The position numbers and the translations under genes were made by a program. A DNA stretch of 64,000 nucleotides from Chloroflexota bacterium (GTDB lineage: Bacteria > Chloroflexota > Anaerolineae > UBA1429). The stretch spans positions 1 through 64,000 of the forward strand of contig JAIOAW010000015.1 in the NCBI GenBank assembly GCA_019873625.1, in the 5' to 3' direction. Shown here one piece after another: positions 8,844 to 21,000 of this stretch (its first letter is position 1; each line of letters starts with the position of its first letter). The notes below the pieces were generated by a model, which had not been told where the DNA came from, made no database searches, and saw only the letters and a list, made by a program, of their open reading frames with translations.

Positions 8844-9640
8844 CCCTCGGAAGGTACGGGTGGCAGGATGAAACGCGGGTCCAACCCCTCCACGGCGCGG
8901 AGGTTGCCGTGTTCGTCGGCGCGGAATTCGTAGGTGCGCCCCTCCACGCTGAGCACGAGGCGGTACCCCCGCGTGAGCACCTGCGCGCAAAAGACGCCCT
9001 CCCTATGCAGCCCAAGGCACGCGTCTGGCCAGGTTACGGCGCGCACCTCCACAATGTGGATGGCGTCCATCGCCACGCCAAGCCGCAGAGCGAGTTCGCG
9101 CCGCGCTGCGGCAAGGATGTCGGCGCGCTTTTCCTCTTCCATCAAGCGATCATAGACCCCCGCCGCCCAACGGGCCACCTCGGCCTGCTCCTCAACGCCG
9201 GCGGCGCGCTGCCCTCGCCCTTCGAAATGGAGGCGCACCGTAGCGCGCGCCCATTCGGTCAGGGGCTCCTGCACGGCGTAATCAAACGGCGCATAGCGCG
9301 CCACGAACGTCAGATAGGCCGCCAATTCCTCCGGCGTGAGGTAAGCCAAGCGCGTGCCCTCGTCGCAGGGGCCATAGTGGGCCTGATGCTCGGCGTCTAT
9401 CTCCAAGCGGCCGCATTGGCCGGCGAGTTCGCCCTGGCGCAACCAACTCAGCCCCGGCGCTTTGATAGGCGCGGCCGTAGGCGTGACCACGGAGAGTGGC
9501 TCCTCAGGGGCCATCGTTGGCGTGGGGCTAGGCAGGGGCCGCGCCAAGGCGCCCCCGCGCAAGGCCGCCCCCACCAAAAAGGCCGCGATGAGCAAAAAGG
9601 CAACGGCGAACCCCAAGATAAACCAAACCCCCTTAGGCAT
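8840..9640 (-). CDS. Membrane-anchored extracytoplasmic protein of unknown function
   Basis: Residues about 4-26 form one membrane segment, followed by a Pro/Thr-rich stretch (PLPSPTPTMAPEEP) that suggests an exported domain on a linker. The middle is helical and charged. The C-terminal about 70 residues, with VRAVTWPDACLGLHREGVFCAQVL and GRTYEFRADEHGNL, match a small domain I recall from other Chloroflexota secreted proteins: a Trp-Pro-Asp-x-Cys-Leu-Gly signature and a final beta hairpin. No enzyme motif is present. The start at 9640 has GGGAGG upstream and is preferred over the GTG at 9655. Length 266. Confidence 0.75.
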   Translation of the reverse strand: MPKGVWFILGFAVAFLLIAAFLVGAALRGGALARPLPSPTPTMAPEEPLSVVTPTAAPIKAPGLSWLRQGELAGQCGRLEIDAEHQAHYGPCDEGTRLAYLTPEELAAYLTFVARYAPFDYAVQEPLTEWARATVRLHFEGRGQRAAGVEEQAEVARWAAGVYDRLMEEEKRADILAAARRELALRLGVAMDAIHIVEVRAVTWPDACLGLHREGVFCAQVLTRGYRLVLSVEGRTYEFRADEHGNLRAVEGLDPRFILPPVPSEG

Positions 9641-9775
9641 CAGGCTCCCTCCCACCGTGGGCTTGAAGTGAGGCGCTGCTTTTAGAACGCTTTATAGGCA
9701 GAAAAGGTTCCCTTGGGCGCAACACGGCGCCACCTCGTGCGTATATCCAGTGAACGGAACTCGAGGAGGTACGCT

Positions 9776-10027
9776 ATGGGCGAGGAGATCAAACGCGAGG
9801 AATTCAAGGTATCTGGCTCGGAGTTGGTGGAAAAGATCAAGTCCCTCATCCACGAGGGGAACATCCGCCGCATCGTCATCAAACAGGATGGCAACACGGT
9901 GATGGAACTGCCCCTCACCATCGCCGCTGTAGGCGTGGTTCTCGCGCCGGTGCTGGCAGCGGTCGGGGCCTTTGCGGCGCTCGCCACCAATTGCAGCATC
10001 ATCGTCGAGCGGATCGTCGAAGAGTAA
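9776..10027 (+). CDS. DUF4342-like small protein
   Basis: An 83-residue protein: a charged amphipathic N-terminus (VSGSELVEKIKSLIHEGN), a short beta segment (RRIVIKQDG), then LPLTIAAVGVVLAPVLAAVGAFAALA, a hydrophobic glycine/alanine stretch that could insert in or lie on the membrane. This layout is that of DUF4342, whose function is not known. GAGGAGGT precedes the ATG. A strong terminator follows. Confidence 0.75.
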   Translation: MGEEIKREEFKVSGSELVEKIKSLIHEGNIRRIVIKQDGNTVMELPLTIAAVGVVLAPVLAAVGAFAALATNCSIIVERIVEE

Positions 10028-10051
10028 CAGGCACCCCACCGCCACCCCTTA

Positions 10052-10087
10052 CCCCGAGGCTCAGCGAACCTGGGCCTCGGGGATTTT
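10052..10087 (+). terminator. Rho-independent terminator after the DUF4342-like gene
   Basis: CCCCGAGGC at 10052-10060 and its partner ending at 10082 form a stem of about 13 bp around a five-base loop, followed by ATTTTCT. Confidence 0.85.
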
Positions 10088-10092
10088 CTGTA

Positions 10093-10122
10093 TTGACAGC
10101 ATTCTTTTTTATGAAGTAAACT
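10093..10122 (+). promoter_or_regulatory. Promoter of the zinc-ribbon/TM2 gene
   Basis: A perfect TTGACA at 10093-10098 is followed after 18 bases by TAAACT (four of six to consensus), inside an AT-rich stretch directly after the preceding terminator. Confidence 0.65.
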
Positions 10123-10187
10123 TAATACCAAGAGTTCAAAGTGCGTTTAGCCAGATGATGCATTTTGGGGAAGGAGGAAAGGGAACC

Positions 10188-10607
10188 ATGTATTGCATGA
10201 ATTGTGGCCAGAGCATAGCGGATGCCGCCGTAATTTGTCCTAAGTGCGGTGTTCCGCCACGTAAAGAACGGCACTTTTGCTATAATTGCGGAGTGCCAAT
10301 TCAGCCTAATCAAGCCATATGTGTACAATGTGGAGTAAGCCTTGCGGCAAAACCATCAAAGAGTCGCGTAACAGCAGGTGTTTTGGCTATTCTTCTTGGT
10401 AGCCTAGGAATCCACAAGTTCTACTTGGGTTACAACAAAGAGGGTGTCATTATGCTGTTACTGAGTCTTATTGGTGGTGCAATAACACTTGGTATCATTT
10501 CAGGGATAATGGGTTTAATTGCCCTTATTGAAGGAATTATATACTTGACAAAATCTGATGATGATTTTGAGGAAATCTACATTCTTTCGACGAAAGGATG
10601 GTTCTAG
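10188..10607 (+). CDS. Double zinc-ribbon, TM2-domain membrane protein
   Basis: A 139-residue protein. Two zinc ribbons come first (CMNCGQ...CPKCG and CYNCGV...CVQCG), then a TM2 domain of two membrane helices with the hallmark LGIHKFYLGYNKEGV between them, and a short cytoplasmic tail. Proteins of this build are common but their function is not established. AAGGAGG lies upstream of the ATG. The gene is clearly richer in A+T than all its neighbours, with codons such as ATA, TTA and AAA, which suggests recent acquisition. It has its own promoter. Confidence 0.88.
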   Translation: MYCMNCGQSIADAAVICPKCGVPPRKERHFCYNCGVPIQPNQAICVQCGVSLAAKPSKSRVTAGVLAILLGSLGIHKFYLGYNKEGVIMLLLSLIGGAITLGIISGIMGLIALIEGIIYLTKSDDDFEEIYILSTKGWF

Positions 10608-10620
10608 GGCATATATTTCT

Positions 10621-11889
10621 TTAGCTTTTTACTAAATACGGGATGGTCTGCGGCCCTTCGGGGAGGACGCAGACGCGCGCCTCCGGGCCGTGCTTCTTGA
10701 GGAGGGCCGCAAGGGTGGCCTGGAGATCGGTGCACGGCTCAAAGAGCATACCGCGCGTCTGGTCGGGGGTTAGGCCGTCGGCATAGACGTATACCTCGGC
10801 CTTTTGTTGAATGCGCACCTGCAAGAACGCCTCCCACATATCGTGGCGGCGATAGCCGGGCTGGCTGACTAGGTCGAGCACCCCTTGCACCGACCCGCCC
10901 TCGTGGATGATCTTTTTATATTCCCCATATTCGGGGATGCCCTCGGCGCATTCGGCGGCGATGAGGATGCTCCCGCCGGGTTTGACGATCTGCGCCGCGG
11001 CGGACATCCCCTTGGCGGCCTGGTAGAGGTTGATATCGAGCGGGTAGCCGTTGTTCGTAGTGATGACGATATCGAATGGCTCCTTCACGCCCACCATCGC
11101 TACCTCACGCCCAAAGGCCACCCCTTGGGCGTGGGCGGCCTCCATCTCCCCGGCGAATACGCCGGTGATCTCGCGGCGGCGATTGATGGTCACATTGAGG
11201 AGAAAACTCGGCCGCGCCATGCGGGCCACCTCCAGCATCTCCTCCCATACCGGGTTCCCCTCGGTGATGCCCCAGGTGGCCCTCGGGTGGTTCAGCATCG
11301 GGTAACTGTGGTTATCCATAATGGTCTCTAGCCCCGCCACGCCGGGCAAGATGGCCTTTGGCCCCCCGCTGAACCCCGCGAAAATGTGCGGCTCGATGAA
11401 CCCCGTGAGGATGCGCACCGTGGCCGAGAGGTAAAGGCGGTTGATGAAGACACGGTGGCCAAAAGAGGTGAGGCCGATCTCCACCATATGGGCCTCATCG
11501 AAGGCGTTATGTTGGGCGATGCGATAGCCCTCGACGATCTCTTCGCCGAGCATCTCGACGAGTTCCTCACGCGTTTGCGCGCGGTGCGTGCCCGTGGCGT
11601 TGAGGAGAAGGATATGCTCACGCGGGATGTGGCCGAGTTCCTCCAAAAGGACGGGCAGCACACGCCGGTTAGGCATAGGCCGCGTGAGGTCTGAGAAGAC
11701 GATGACCACCGTATCCTCCGGGCGCACGCGGTCGCGCAAGGGGGCGCTCCCGATGGGGGCGCGCAGGGCGGAACGGATCGCCTCCGCCTCATTGGGCACT
11801 CCGGGCACCTCTTTGGGCCTCAGCACGGTGGCTCCATCGGGCACTTCGATCGTCAAACCTCGGCGGCCATAGGCTAGTTCAACTTGCAT
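10621..11889 (-). CDS. Nickel-pincer-dependent racemase, LarA family
   Basis: LarA enzymes interconvert stereoisomers of 2-hydroxyacids by hydride transfer to a nickel-pincer nucleotide cofactor. Visible signatures are NATGTHRAQT (catalytic His), then EPHIFAGFSGGPKAILPG, where the His and the cofactor-bearing Lys are ten residues apart as in lactate racemase, and NHSYPMLNHP with the metal-binding His. Length 422 agrees with the family. The ATG at 11889 has GAGGAG upstream. The LarB, LarC and LarE genes that make the cofactor are not in the window. LarA homologues differ in substrate, so lactate is not certain. Confidence 0.9.
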   Translation of the reverse strand: MQVELAYGRRGLTIEVPDGATVLRPKEVPGVPNEAEAIRSALRAPIGSAPLRDRVRPEDTVVIVFSDLTRPMPNRRVLPVLLEELGHIPREHILLLNATGTHRAQTREELVEMLGEEIVEGYRIAQHNAFDEAHMVEIGLTSFGHRVFINRLYLSATVRILTGFIEPHIFAGFSGGPKAILPGVAGLETIMDNHSYPMLNHPRATWGITEGNPVWEEMLEVARMARPSFLLNVTINRRREITGVFAGEMEAAHAQGVAFGREVAMVGVKEPFDIVITTNNGYPLDINLYQAAKGMSAAAQIVKPGGSILIAAECAEGIPEYGEYKKIIHEGGSVQGVLDLVSQPGYRRHDMWEAFLQVRIQQKAEVYVYADGLTPDQTRGMLFEPCTDLQATLAALLKKHGPEARVCVLPEGPQTIPYLVKS

Positions 11890-11917
11890 CGGGCAACTCC
11901 TCTGTGGGGTTATGCCG

Positions 11918-11946
11918 ATTCTACCGAAACCCCCTTCGCTTGCCAA
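11918..11946 (-). promoter_or_regulatory. Promoter of the LarA-family gene
   Basis: On the minus strand TTGGCA (11941-11946) and TAGAAT (11918-11923) are 17 bases apart, some 30 bases before the start codon. Confidence 0.75.
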
Positions 11947-11984
11947 ACGGCCTATATAACCCAACAAGGCACACCCCCCAGGCC

Positions 11985-12024
11985 CCACAAAAAACTTCTC
12001 CCGCACCGTTTGGTGCGGGAGAAG
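11985..12024 (-). terminator. Rho-independent terminator of the giant DUF11 gene
   Basis: On the minus strand a 13-bp stem (CTTCTCCCGCACC with GGTGCGGGAGAAG, four-base loop) is followed by six T at 11989-11994. It lies 60 bases after the stop codon. Confidence 0.92.
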
Positions 12025-12083
12025 CAAACCATCTCGTTGAGCCTAGGGGGCAGGCTCACGCCTACCCCCTAGGAGGAACCGCG

Positions 12084-15000
12084 TTACGGCCGAGGTGGCA
12101 GGTCGTCAAACGAGACGCCTTGCCCCGCGATGGCCGCGTGCCCGGCCCCTTCAGACAGGCGATAGAGGACGCGCGTCGCCCAACGGATATTGTCATACGG
12201 CCCGCCGTAGGCCTCGTGGGTCTCGATGACCGTACCATAGTTGGTCTCGGGGTTCCACGAGTCCACTTGGGCGAAGACGATATCCCCTGCATTGAGCGGC
12301 CAGGCGATCTTCGGGTAGGAATCATCCACCCGCAGGATCAGGAGGTCGCCCGGGTTGAGCGGCAGCCAGTTGCCCGTCACCCCCCAAGCCAACCCTTGGC
12401 AGATCGGGAAGTCGCAGTAGGTGCCATCACCCTCTGGATCGTTCCAGATCTGGTTCACGCGGGTCGGCGTGGCGGGCGGGTTGACGTACAGGTCTACCCA
12501 GAAGCCCTGGTAGGCCGGGGCATCGCCGATATTCCGCACGTCCACCTGGATGCCCGTCTGCGTAGCCACGATGCGCTCCACCACGAGGTTCGGCAGGTCA
12601 ACGACCTTGCTCGCCTTCTTCATCAGGATCGGCAAGAAGTTGAGTTTCGGCGCGTTGACATCCGTCGCGCTGTTGTCCTCCTCGCACGGATCCCACACGT
12701 TCTCGGCCGTCATCACCTCGACGGTGTTGGTCACCGGCCAGTACGTATCCAGCATCCCGTGCACGGTGTAGACCACCTTGCTACCCGCGGGCAAGTTCAC
12801 CACCTCATCGATGGCCCAGTTGCCCGAGGCCTTGCCGGTGGCCCCGCCGGAGAACTCTGCCGACCAGATCACGCCGCTGACCTCGCTGGGGATGATATCG
12901 CGCACCATAGTGCCCGGCGCATCGCTTGGCCCGAGGTTCTCTACGGTAATCACGTAGGCGATCTCTTGCCAAGGCAGCGCCGTCTCGGGCACGCTGATCT
13001 TATCCACCGCGATGTCGGCGACCGCATGGACCACGGTTAGGTTGTTGGCCGTGTCGTTGGCGTTGTTGTGATCATAGATGTCGCTAAAGACGCGCGCCGT
13101 GTTCCAGAGTTCGGTGCCCTCCGGCATCCACGACGGCACCTCGAGCGCGATCCAGATCTCCACGCCCTCGCCGGCGGGCAGGCTGCCGAGGTTGCAAGTT
13201 ACGCGGTCCAGAGTCTGGTTGACGGTGCAATCGGCTTCGTACCAACCATCGTCACCGTCTTCCTCGACATAGTACCAGGCGCCACGGTAGACGAGGCCGA
13301 GCGGCAGGTAATCCACCGCCACCACGTTCTCCGCCGTGGACGGCCCTTCGTTCTCAACCCACAACCCGTACCACAGCCAACTGCCGGCGGCTACTTCGTT
13401 CTCGTACCAAGGGCCACCCTGGTTCGCGCGTGGCAAGTGGCCACTCGGCGCCACACTTCCCTCAAAGTCCCACTCGCACCCTTCGGGGATGTAGCCTTCC
13501 GCATACTTGTAGATGGCCAGATCCGCGCGATCCGTAATGGCGTGCCCGGCACAAGATTCGTTATTGGCCGTATCCGGATCCATATAGTCGCTGACGACCG
13601 TGACACAGTTGTTGATATCCTGCGTCTCGTCGGCCTCGACCACGATCTCGACCAACCAGCGGCCGCCCACCTCTAGCGGATCCTCAAGGATGATCTCGAA
13701 CTCAAAGTCGCCCGAGAAGGTGCCGCTCCAAGCGGTGGAGTCAATATCCCGATCCGAAGAGACCGAGACGAGGTTGAACTCGCCGCTCGAGCGCATCAGT
13801 TCCTTGAGGGTCACGCCTTGGGCGTCACCGGGGCCGAGGTTATCCACGATGATCGTGTAGGTTAGCGGAGTGCCCGCCCACACGTCGCCTTCCGGCTTGC
13901 CGAACTTGAGCACCTTGAGATCGGCCTTGCCCTTCACCTCAACCTGCGCCGTGGCGGTGTTATTCTCCAGGTTAGGATCCTGAGACCCGCCTTGCGGCAT
14001 CACCTCGACGACGTTGGTGTAGATGCCCGGTTCAGCATCGGGGTCCACCTTCGCGTAGATGACGAAGGTCAGGCTCTGGCCAACGGCCACGTTCCCAAGG
14101 TTGCACACGAACGGCGTGCCACCCGGCGTCGGCGGCAGGAGCGTCCCGCCCGCGGCAAAGTCGCACAGGCCGCTCGCCACGACGAAGGACATCCCGCTCG
14201 GCAGGGTATCCGTCACCACCACGCCAAACGCAGTGCCGGGGCCGAGGTTCGTCACCGTCACCTCATAGGCGACCCCCTCGCCCGTGTAGGCCACCGGAGC
14301 GGGGCTGACGGACTTGGTCACCTGGAGATCGGCGACGTTCTCGATGGTCGTCTCTTCGTCGAGATCGGATGTCTCCTCGTCGATTTCATAGTAAGAATCG
14401 GCGTTCATCTCGATCTCATCGAAGATCACCGTGCCATTCGGCGCATCGGGGCTGACTTCGAACGTGAGGTAAATCTCTCGCCAACTGCCCGCCGCGATGT
14501 CGCCGAGGTAGCAATCCACGGTCGCATACGTCTGGTTGGAGAGGCAGTAACCGCTGCCGTTGCCGATCTTGTACTCTTTCAGCGTAAGCCACTCGGCGCC
14601 CGAAATCCAGTCAAACACCTTGACGTTCCGCGCCGCCGAAGGCCCAAGGTTCTGTACGCCGATAAAGTACTCGACCGTGGTGCCCGCCATCACCGGGTCT
14701 GGCGTATCCCACTTGAGGACGTACAGGTCCGACCACTCCTCCACCATAAAGACGGCGGAAGCGCGGTTGTTGCTGTTGTTCGGGTCAAAGATGTCGCTCG
14801 AAATCTCGACATCGTTGGCCATAAGGTTCGGCCCGTACGCCTGGTCAATCGCCAGTTCGAGGGTGATGGTGTACCGATCGCCCGGAGCGAGCGTGCCCAG
14901 GTTCAGGATGGCCGGGTCCGTCGGGTTGCCGGGGGTGCCCAGCGTGTACTGCGCGCCAGCCGGCAAGCCTTGCGGCTCGCCCAGCGGCACCGTGCCGCCA

Positions 15001-18000
15001 GGCAGCCAATCCTTCGCCACGACGTTCTCGGCGGTAGACGGCCCATCGTTCCAGACCACGATCTCATAGATCACGTTCGTGCCAGCGATCAGGTCGCCGC
15101 CCACGATTTCCTTCGTGATCCCGAGGTCGGAGACGTCGGTGATGGCCGTCATCACGATGGCCTGGTTGTTCGAGTAATCGGGATCGGGCGTCGTCGCATA
15201 GACGCTGACGATGTTGTTCACATCCTGCGTCTCATCGGCCGTCACGATCATCGTCATCGTGGCGCGCGCCCCGGCGGGCAAGATGCCCAACTCGAAGTAG
15301 AGCACGCCATCTTCCGTGCGCGTGATGCCTTGCGACGCCGTGATGTCCGTTACGCGGAACTCCAGGTTGGAGAGGATGTTATCCGTGACGACCACATCCC
15401 GCGCGTCTGACGGGCCAAGGTTATCCACATAGATGGTGTAGTACAGCGGTTCGCCCGCGCGCACTTCGCCATCCGGCTTGCCCACCTTGGTGATGCGCAG
15501 GTCGGCGAGGTCGTTCACGAACGTCTCTTCGACGTAGGTGTTGTTCGCCGCATCCGGGTCATCCTCGGCGCCCATCACCACGACGGTATTGGCCAAAGGC
15601 CCTTCCATCACGATGCGGGCATCCGTATTGACCTGGACGTGCACCTCCACGGTCTTGCTGGTGCCCACGGGCATATCGCCCAAGGACCAGGTTACCGTAT
15701 GGGTATTGGCGTCATACGAACCGCCTTCCGTGGCATCCACAAAGGTGACCTCAGCGGGCAACGTATCCGTCAGCACGACGCCGGTCGCATTGCTCGGGCC
15801 GTTGTTCGTGGCCACGATGGTGTAGTACAGCATCTCCCCAGCGATGGCCGGGTCGGGCCGATCCATCTTGACCACTTGCAAATCGGCCAGCGGGCTGACG
15901 ACCGTCTCTTGGTAATCGCCGTTGTTCGCGGGGTACGGATCCAGCGTGCCGCCCATAGACCCGGTCTCGGCTGTGTTGGTGATGACCCCGCTGAAACCCG
16001 GATCCACCAACCCCGTGATGGCAATGGCAACCGCCTGACCAGGCGCCATATCGCCAAGCTCACAGATGATCATCCCATCGGCCACACCACAGGAGGCACT
16101 GCCATAGAGGACGCGATGCGAGAGATACGAGACCTCGTCGGGCAACTCGTCACCCAGCACAACGTCTTGCGCTGTGGAGACGCCATCGTTGATCGCGCTG
16201 ACGATGTACTCGATCACCTCGCCCGCATTGATGGCCGACGGCCCCTCTTTGTAAGCCTCAAGGTCCGCATAGGCCCAGACGGTGGTCAGGTTCGTATCCA
16301 GGTTGTCGCTGTTATCCGGGTCAAAGATGTCACTGTAGACCAGGGCATCGTTCTCCAGGATGGTACCCTCCGTCACCCAGTGCGGCACATAGCCGTACAC
16401 GGTCACGGTCACCACACCGCCCGGCACGATGGTGCCCAGGCCACAGGTCATCTTATCCAGAGCAGAACCCGGCGTGCCCGTGTTGCAATCACCTTGCGTG
16501 GTCTCATAGCCGGTTACGGTGACCCAAGCCGGCAGCCGGTCTTGGAGCACGACGTTCTCGGCCGTCGAAGGCCCATCGTTGCGGATGACCATCGTATAGG
16601 TCAGCCCGCCTTCATAGCCCGCGATGACCGCATCGGGCTCCGGCACCACCGCGAACCCGTCATCCCCACTGTAGGCGTATCCCATCTCCGTCTTGACGAC
16701 GCTGAGATCCGCCACATCGGTGATGTCATGCTCGACCACCGCTTGGTTATTGGAGGGATCCGGGTCTTCGCTCTCCTCGGCGAACACAGTGGCCACGTTG
16801 TTGATATCCTGCGTCTCGTCCGCCGTGACGACGACCGTTACGATCCATCGCCCAGCGCCCTCCTCGGTCATCGGCTCCATCGGGTCTTCGAGTTCGCACG
16901 TAAAGTCAATAGCCCCGTCCACCGACGCTTGCGGCGCGGTGATGATCGGGCAATCGGCATCGCGGCTCGACTCGACCGATACGAGCCAGAATTGACCGCT
17001 CGAACGCAGGACCTCCTCGAGCGTGACGCCCCAGGCGTAACTCGGCCCGAGGTTATCCACGATGATGGTGTACGTCAGGTATTCGCCCGCGCGCACTTCG
17101 CCATCCGGCTTGCCGAACTTGACGATGCGCAAGTCCGCCTTGCTCATCACATAGTTGCCCACCGTGACGGCGTTGTTCCCCTCATCGGGATCGTCCGTCT
17201 CGCTCGCCACCGAGGCCGTGTTCTCAATCGTCGTCCCCGGCTCAACGTCCGCATCCACCCGCACCCACACGTAGAACGACTTGCTCGCCCCAGCGGCCAT
17301 ATAGCCGCAATCGGCCTCGCCCGTCTCCGCATCGTAAGCGCAGTCGCCGTTGGTCAGTTCGAAGGCCACCTGGTCATCCAGCACATCCGTTACGACCACG
17401 CCCCGAGCATCGGAAGACCCGTTGTTCGTCACCGTGATCTCGTAGCGGATCTGCTCGCCGGCATAGACCTTCTCCGGCAAGCCTACCTTCTGGATCGCCA
17501 AGTCCGCCTCGTTCACCACCATCGTGCTCGTGGAATCGGCATTGTTCTCCTCATCCGGGTCCGGCGTCGGCATCCCCCAGCCCATCGGGTCAGAGGCCAC
17601 CGCCACGGAGTTGGTGATGTATCCCTCCTCCGCGCTCGACTTCACCCGCGTGCGGATCAGCACCACCGCCGTCTCCCCGGCGCCCAACGTGCCCAGGTCG
17701 CACGTCACCAAATGCCAGGCCGCCGAATACGTGCAGTTCGCACCGCCCATCGCCACGCTCGCGCTCAGGAATTCCACCTCAGCCGGCAGCGTGTCTACGG
17801 CCACGACGCTCACCGCATCCGATGGCCCGTTGTTCGTCACCCGGAACGCCCAATCTACGATCTCACCCGCCACCACCGGGTCCGGCTCCTCGTCCTTCTC
17901 CACCACGAGGTCCGCCAGAGCCCCAACCGTGGTCAGGTTCGTCGCATAGTTGTTCGCGTTCAGCGGGTCAAAGATGTCGCTGTACACCAGCGCATCGTTC

Positions 18001-21000
18001 TCCAGGATCGTCCCCGCCGCCACCCACGAGGGCACGGAAACAGTGATGACCACCGTCGCCAAGCCATCCGGCGCCAGCGTCCCTAGGCCGCAGGTGAACG
18101 GATCCATCGCCGAACCCGGCGTGCCCGTGTTGCAATCTCCCTGCGAGGCCTCATAGCCGAGCACCGTCACCCAAGCCGGCAGGCGATCCACCAAGACGAC
18201 GTTCTCAGCCGTCGAAGGCCCGAGGTTCGCCACCGTCAAGGTGTAGGTCAGGTTCAGGCCAGCCACCACTTGGTTCGCTTCTTGCCCTGTGAACACATCG
18301 CCCAGGGCCGACTTGCTCACCACAAGATCGGAGACGTCTGTGATGTCATGCTCGACGAAGGCATAGTTGTTGGACGTGTCAGGATCCACACCGTACGCGC
18401 TCGCAACACGCACCGTGTTGTTGATATCCTGCGTCTCGTCCGCCGTGACGACCACGGTTAGCACCCAACGCTCGAGATACCTCAGGGGCGCAGGCTCAGT
18501 GCCAGCTACTAGGGTGCAGATAAAGTCAATCGCCCCGTCGGTGGAACTGACCGGCGGCGTCACGCTGCAAACCGTGTTGTTCGGCTGGCTGGAGGTGATG
18601 CTCACCAACGTAAAGTTGCCATCCGAGCGGAGCATATCCTGCACAGCAGGCGCCCAGGCGTCGCTCGGCCCGAGGTTATCCACGATGATGGTGTACGTCA
18701 GGTATTCGCCCGCGCGCACCTCGCCATCCGGCTTGCCGAACTTTTGCACCTTCAAATCCACCGCGTTGAGGATATACACCTCATCGCTCACCCACAGCGG
18801 ATTATCCGGCTCGTACACATACGGCGGCGTATCGCTGCGCACGGCCACGCGGTTGGTGATCACCGTACCGGGGAACACCGAGGGGTTCACGCGGCCCCAG
18901 ATATCCGCCGTCCACGTGGCCCCAGCGGGCAACGTGCCTACCTGGCAAGAGACGTGTCCGTTTACATCCAACTGGCAACTCGGATCAGAAGAGACCTCGA
19001 AGGTCAGTTCGTCCGGCCAATCGCCAAAATGATCCACCACGGACACGTTCTGGGCATCCGAAGGCCCGTTGTTCGTCACCGTGAGGACGTACTTGACCTG
19101 CTCGCCCGCCACCACCTTTTGCGGCACGCTGGCCTTTTCGGCCACCAGGTTGGCCACCGCCTGCACGGTAATACCCGCCGTCGCCGAGTTGTTAGCCAGG
19201 TTTGGATCCGCCGTGTCCATCAGGAGGTCCGCCGTGTTGGTCAAGATGCTTCCAGCGGCCGCGGCGGGGTCAATCATCACGTTGATGAACACAAGGATCG
19301 GCATCGTGCCCGTCGGCTCGACATCGCCCAAGGGGCAGAAGAGGGCGTTGCTGCCCTGCGTCAGGTTGCAGGCCAAGGGCACTTCGCCGAGCATCCCCGG
19401 CATCAACACCGAAGCGCTCAAGAAGTGCACTTTGGGCGGCAACCAATCCCGCAGGATAACGCTTTCCGCCACCGACGGCCCATCGTTGGAGACTTGGATC
19501 TCGTAGTGGATGATCTGCCCAGCGACCGGCTTGCCGATGGCGAATTTCTGCACGCCCAAGTCGGCCTCGGCGTCCACCTCGACAAAATCTGTGGCGATAT
19601 TGTTGCTGTTGTCGGCGTCAAAGGTATCGCTGTCAACCATCACATTGTTGTCAATGTAGAGGCTAGACGACGTCTTGGGTTGCTTGGCCACAAAGGCCGG
19701 GTCCACATCGCCATACAAGGTGAGCGTGATGACCTGATTGGGCGTCATCGTGCCCAGGTTGCAAGTGAGCGGGTTCATAGGGTCGCCCGGCGTGCCGTAG
19801 GTGCAGCCGCCCGGCGCGCCAATCACCACAATGGAGCCATTCACCAGGGCGCCCGGCAGCCAATCCGTCAAGACGACGTTCTCCGCCGTGCTCGGGCCAT
19901 TGTTGGTGACTGTGATGGTCCAACTGGCCGAATCACCTGCGTTCACCGAACTAGCATCCGCCGTTTTGGTGACCGCCAAATCCGCCACCGCCATAACCGA
20001 GATGGCATCCCAGGCCTCGTTATTGGCCATATCGGGGTCGGGCGTCTCGGCCACCACGGTGGCAAAGTTGTCTACGTCAATCTCCTCATCGGCCACCAAG
20101 CGGAAACTCGCCCGCAACCTGCCCTGCGAGGTGGGGCTGCGCGCATCGAGATAGTTCGTCGCAAAGGTGCCCACGTCGGAGCCAAACTGCGTCGAGACGA
20201 CAGGCCCCGTGGTGCAAGTGAATTGCGTGATGATGCCACCCCCCTGACTGACGCTGAAAGCACAACTCTGGATGGACACCAACCCGCTATTCAACAGCGT
20301 GTCTGTGATGACGACGTTCCGCGCCACCGAGGGGCCATAGTTATCCACATAGATGGTGTAGGTGAATATCTCGCCCGCGCGCACCACATCATCCGGCTTA
20401 GAGATCTTGGTCAGGCGCAGGTCGGCCAGTTCATCCAGGAAGGTGTACTGCGTGGCGCAGTTATTGTCGTGATCGGGGTCAATGTACACTGGCTCGTTCC
20501 CGATCCAGATTTCCTGAATAGCCGCGCAGGCCTGGTTCGTCAGCCGAGGCTCCTCGCCCGGAGGAGGTGGCAGTTGGTTGTAGTAGGCTGCCGGGTCCAC
20601 ATAGCCCTCGATGACAAAGGTCGCGCTTTCGCCCGCCTCGAGCGAAGCGACCGTGCAGACCACCTGCTGTTCGCCGTTCGGCCCTGGTACGGCCGAGAGG
20701 ACGCAGGCGTCATCGTTGGCGATGTAGGTTACATCCACCGGCAGCGTATCCGTCACCGTGACGGTTGAGGCATCACTCGGGCCGTTGTTCGTCACGGTAA
20801 CCTGGTACCACACCTTCTGCCCGGCGATGACCGGGTCGGGCCAACCCGTCTTGGTGACGGAGATATCCGCCTCGGCCCAGACGTTCGTATCCGCCGTGGC
20901 CGCCATATTATCCCACGCGTTCGTGCGCACTTGGGCCAAGCTCAAAGGCCAGGTGAAAGGCGGCACATCGGGGTCGGGCGTGGCCAGGTCGCCAGGGTTG

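Noticed and set aside
15639-20768. Long plus-strand open frames opposite the giant gene (such as 15639-18086 and 18744-20768)
   Set aside because: They are antisense shadows created by GC-rich codon bias. Their peptides are Arg/His/Asp-rich with no domain, while the minus strand encodes clear DUF11 repeats.
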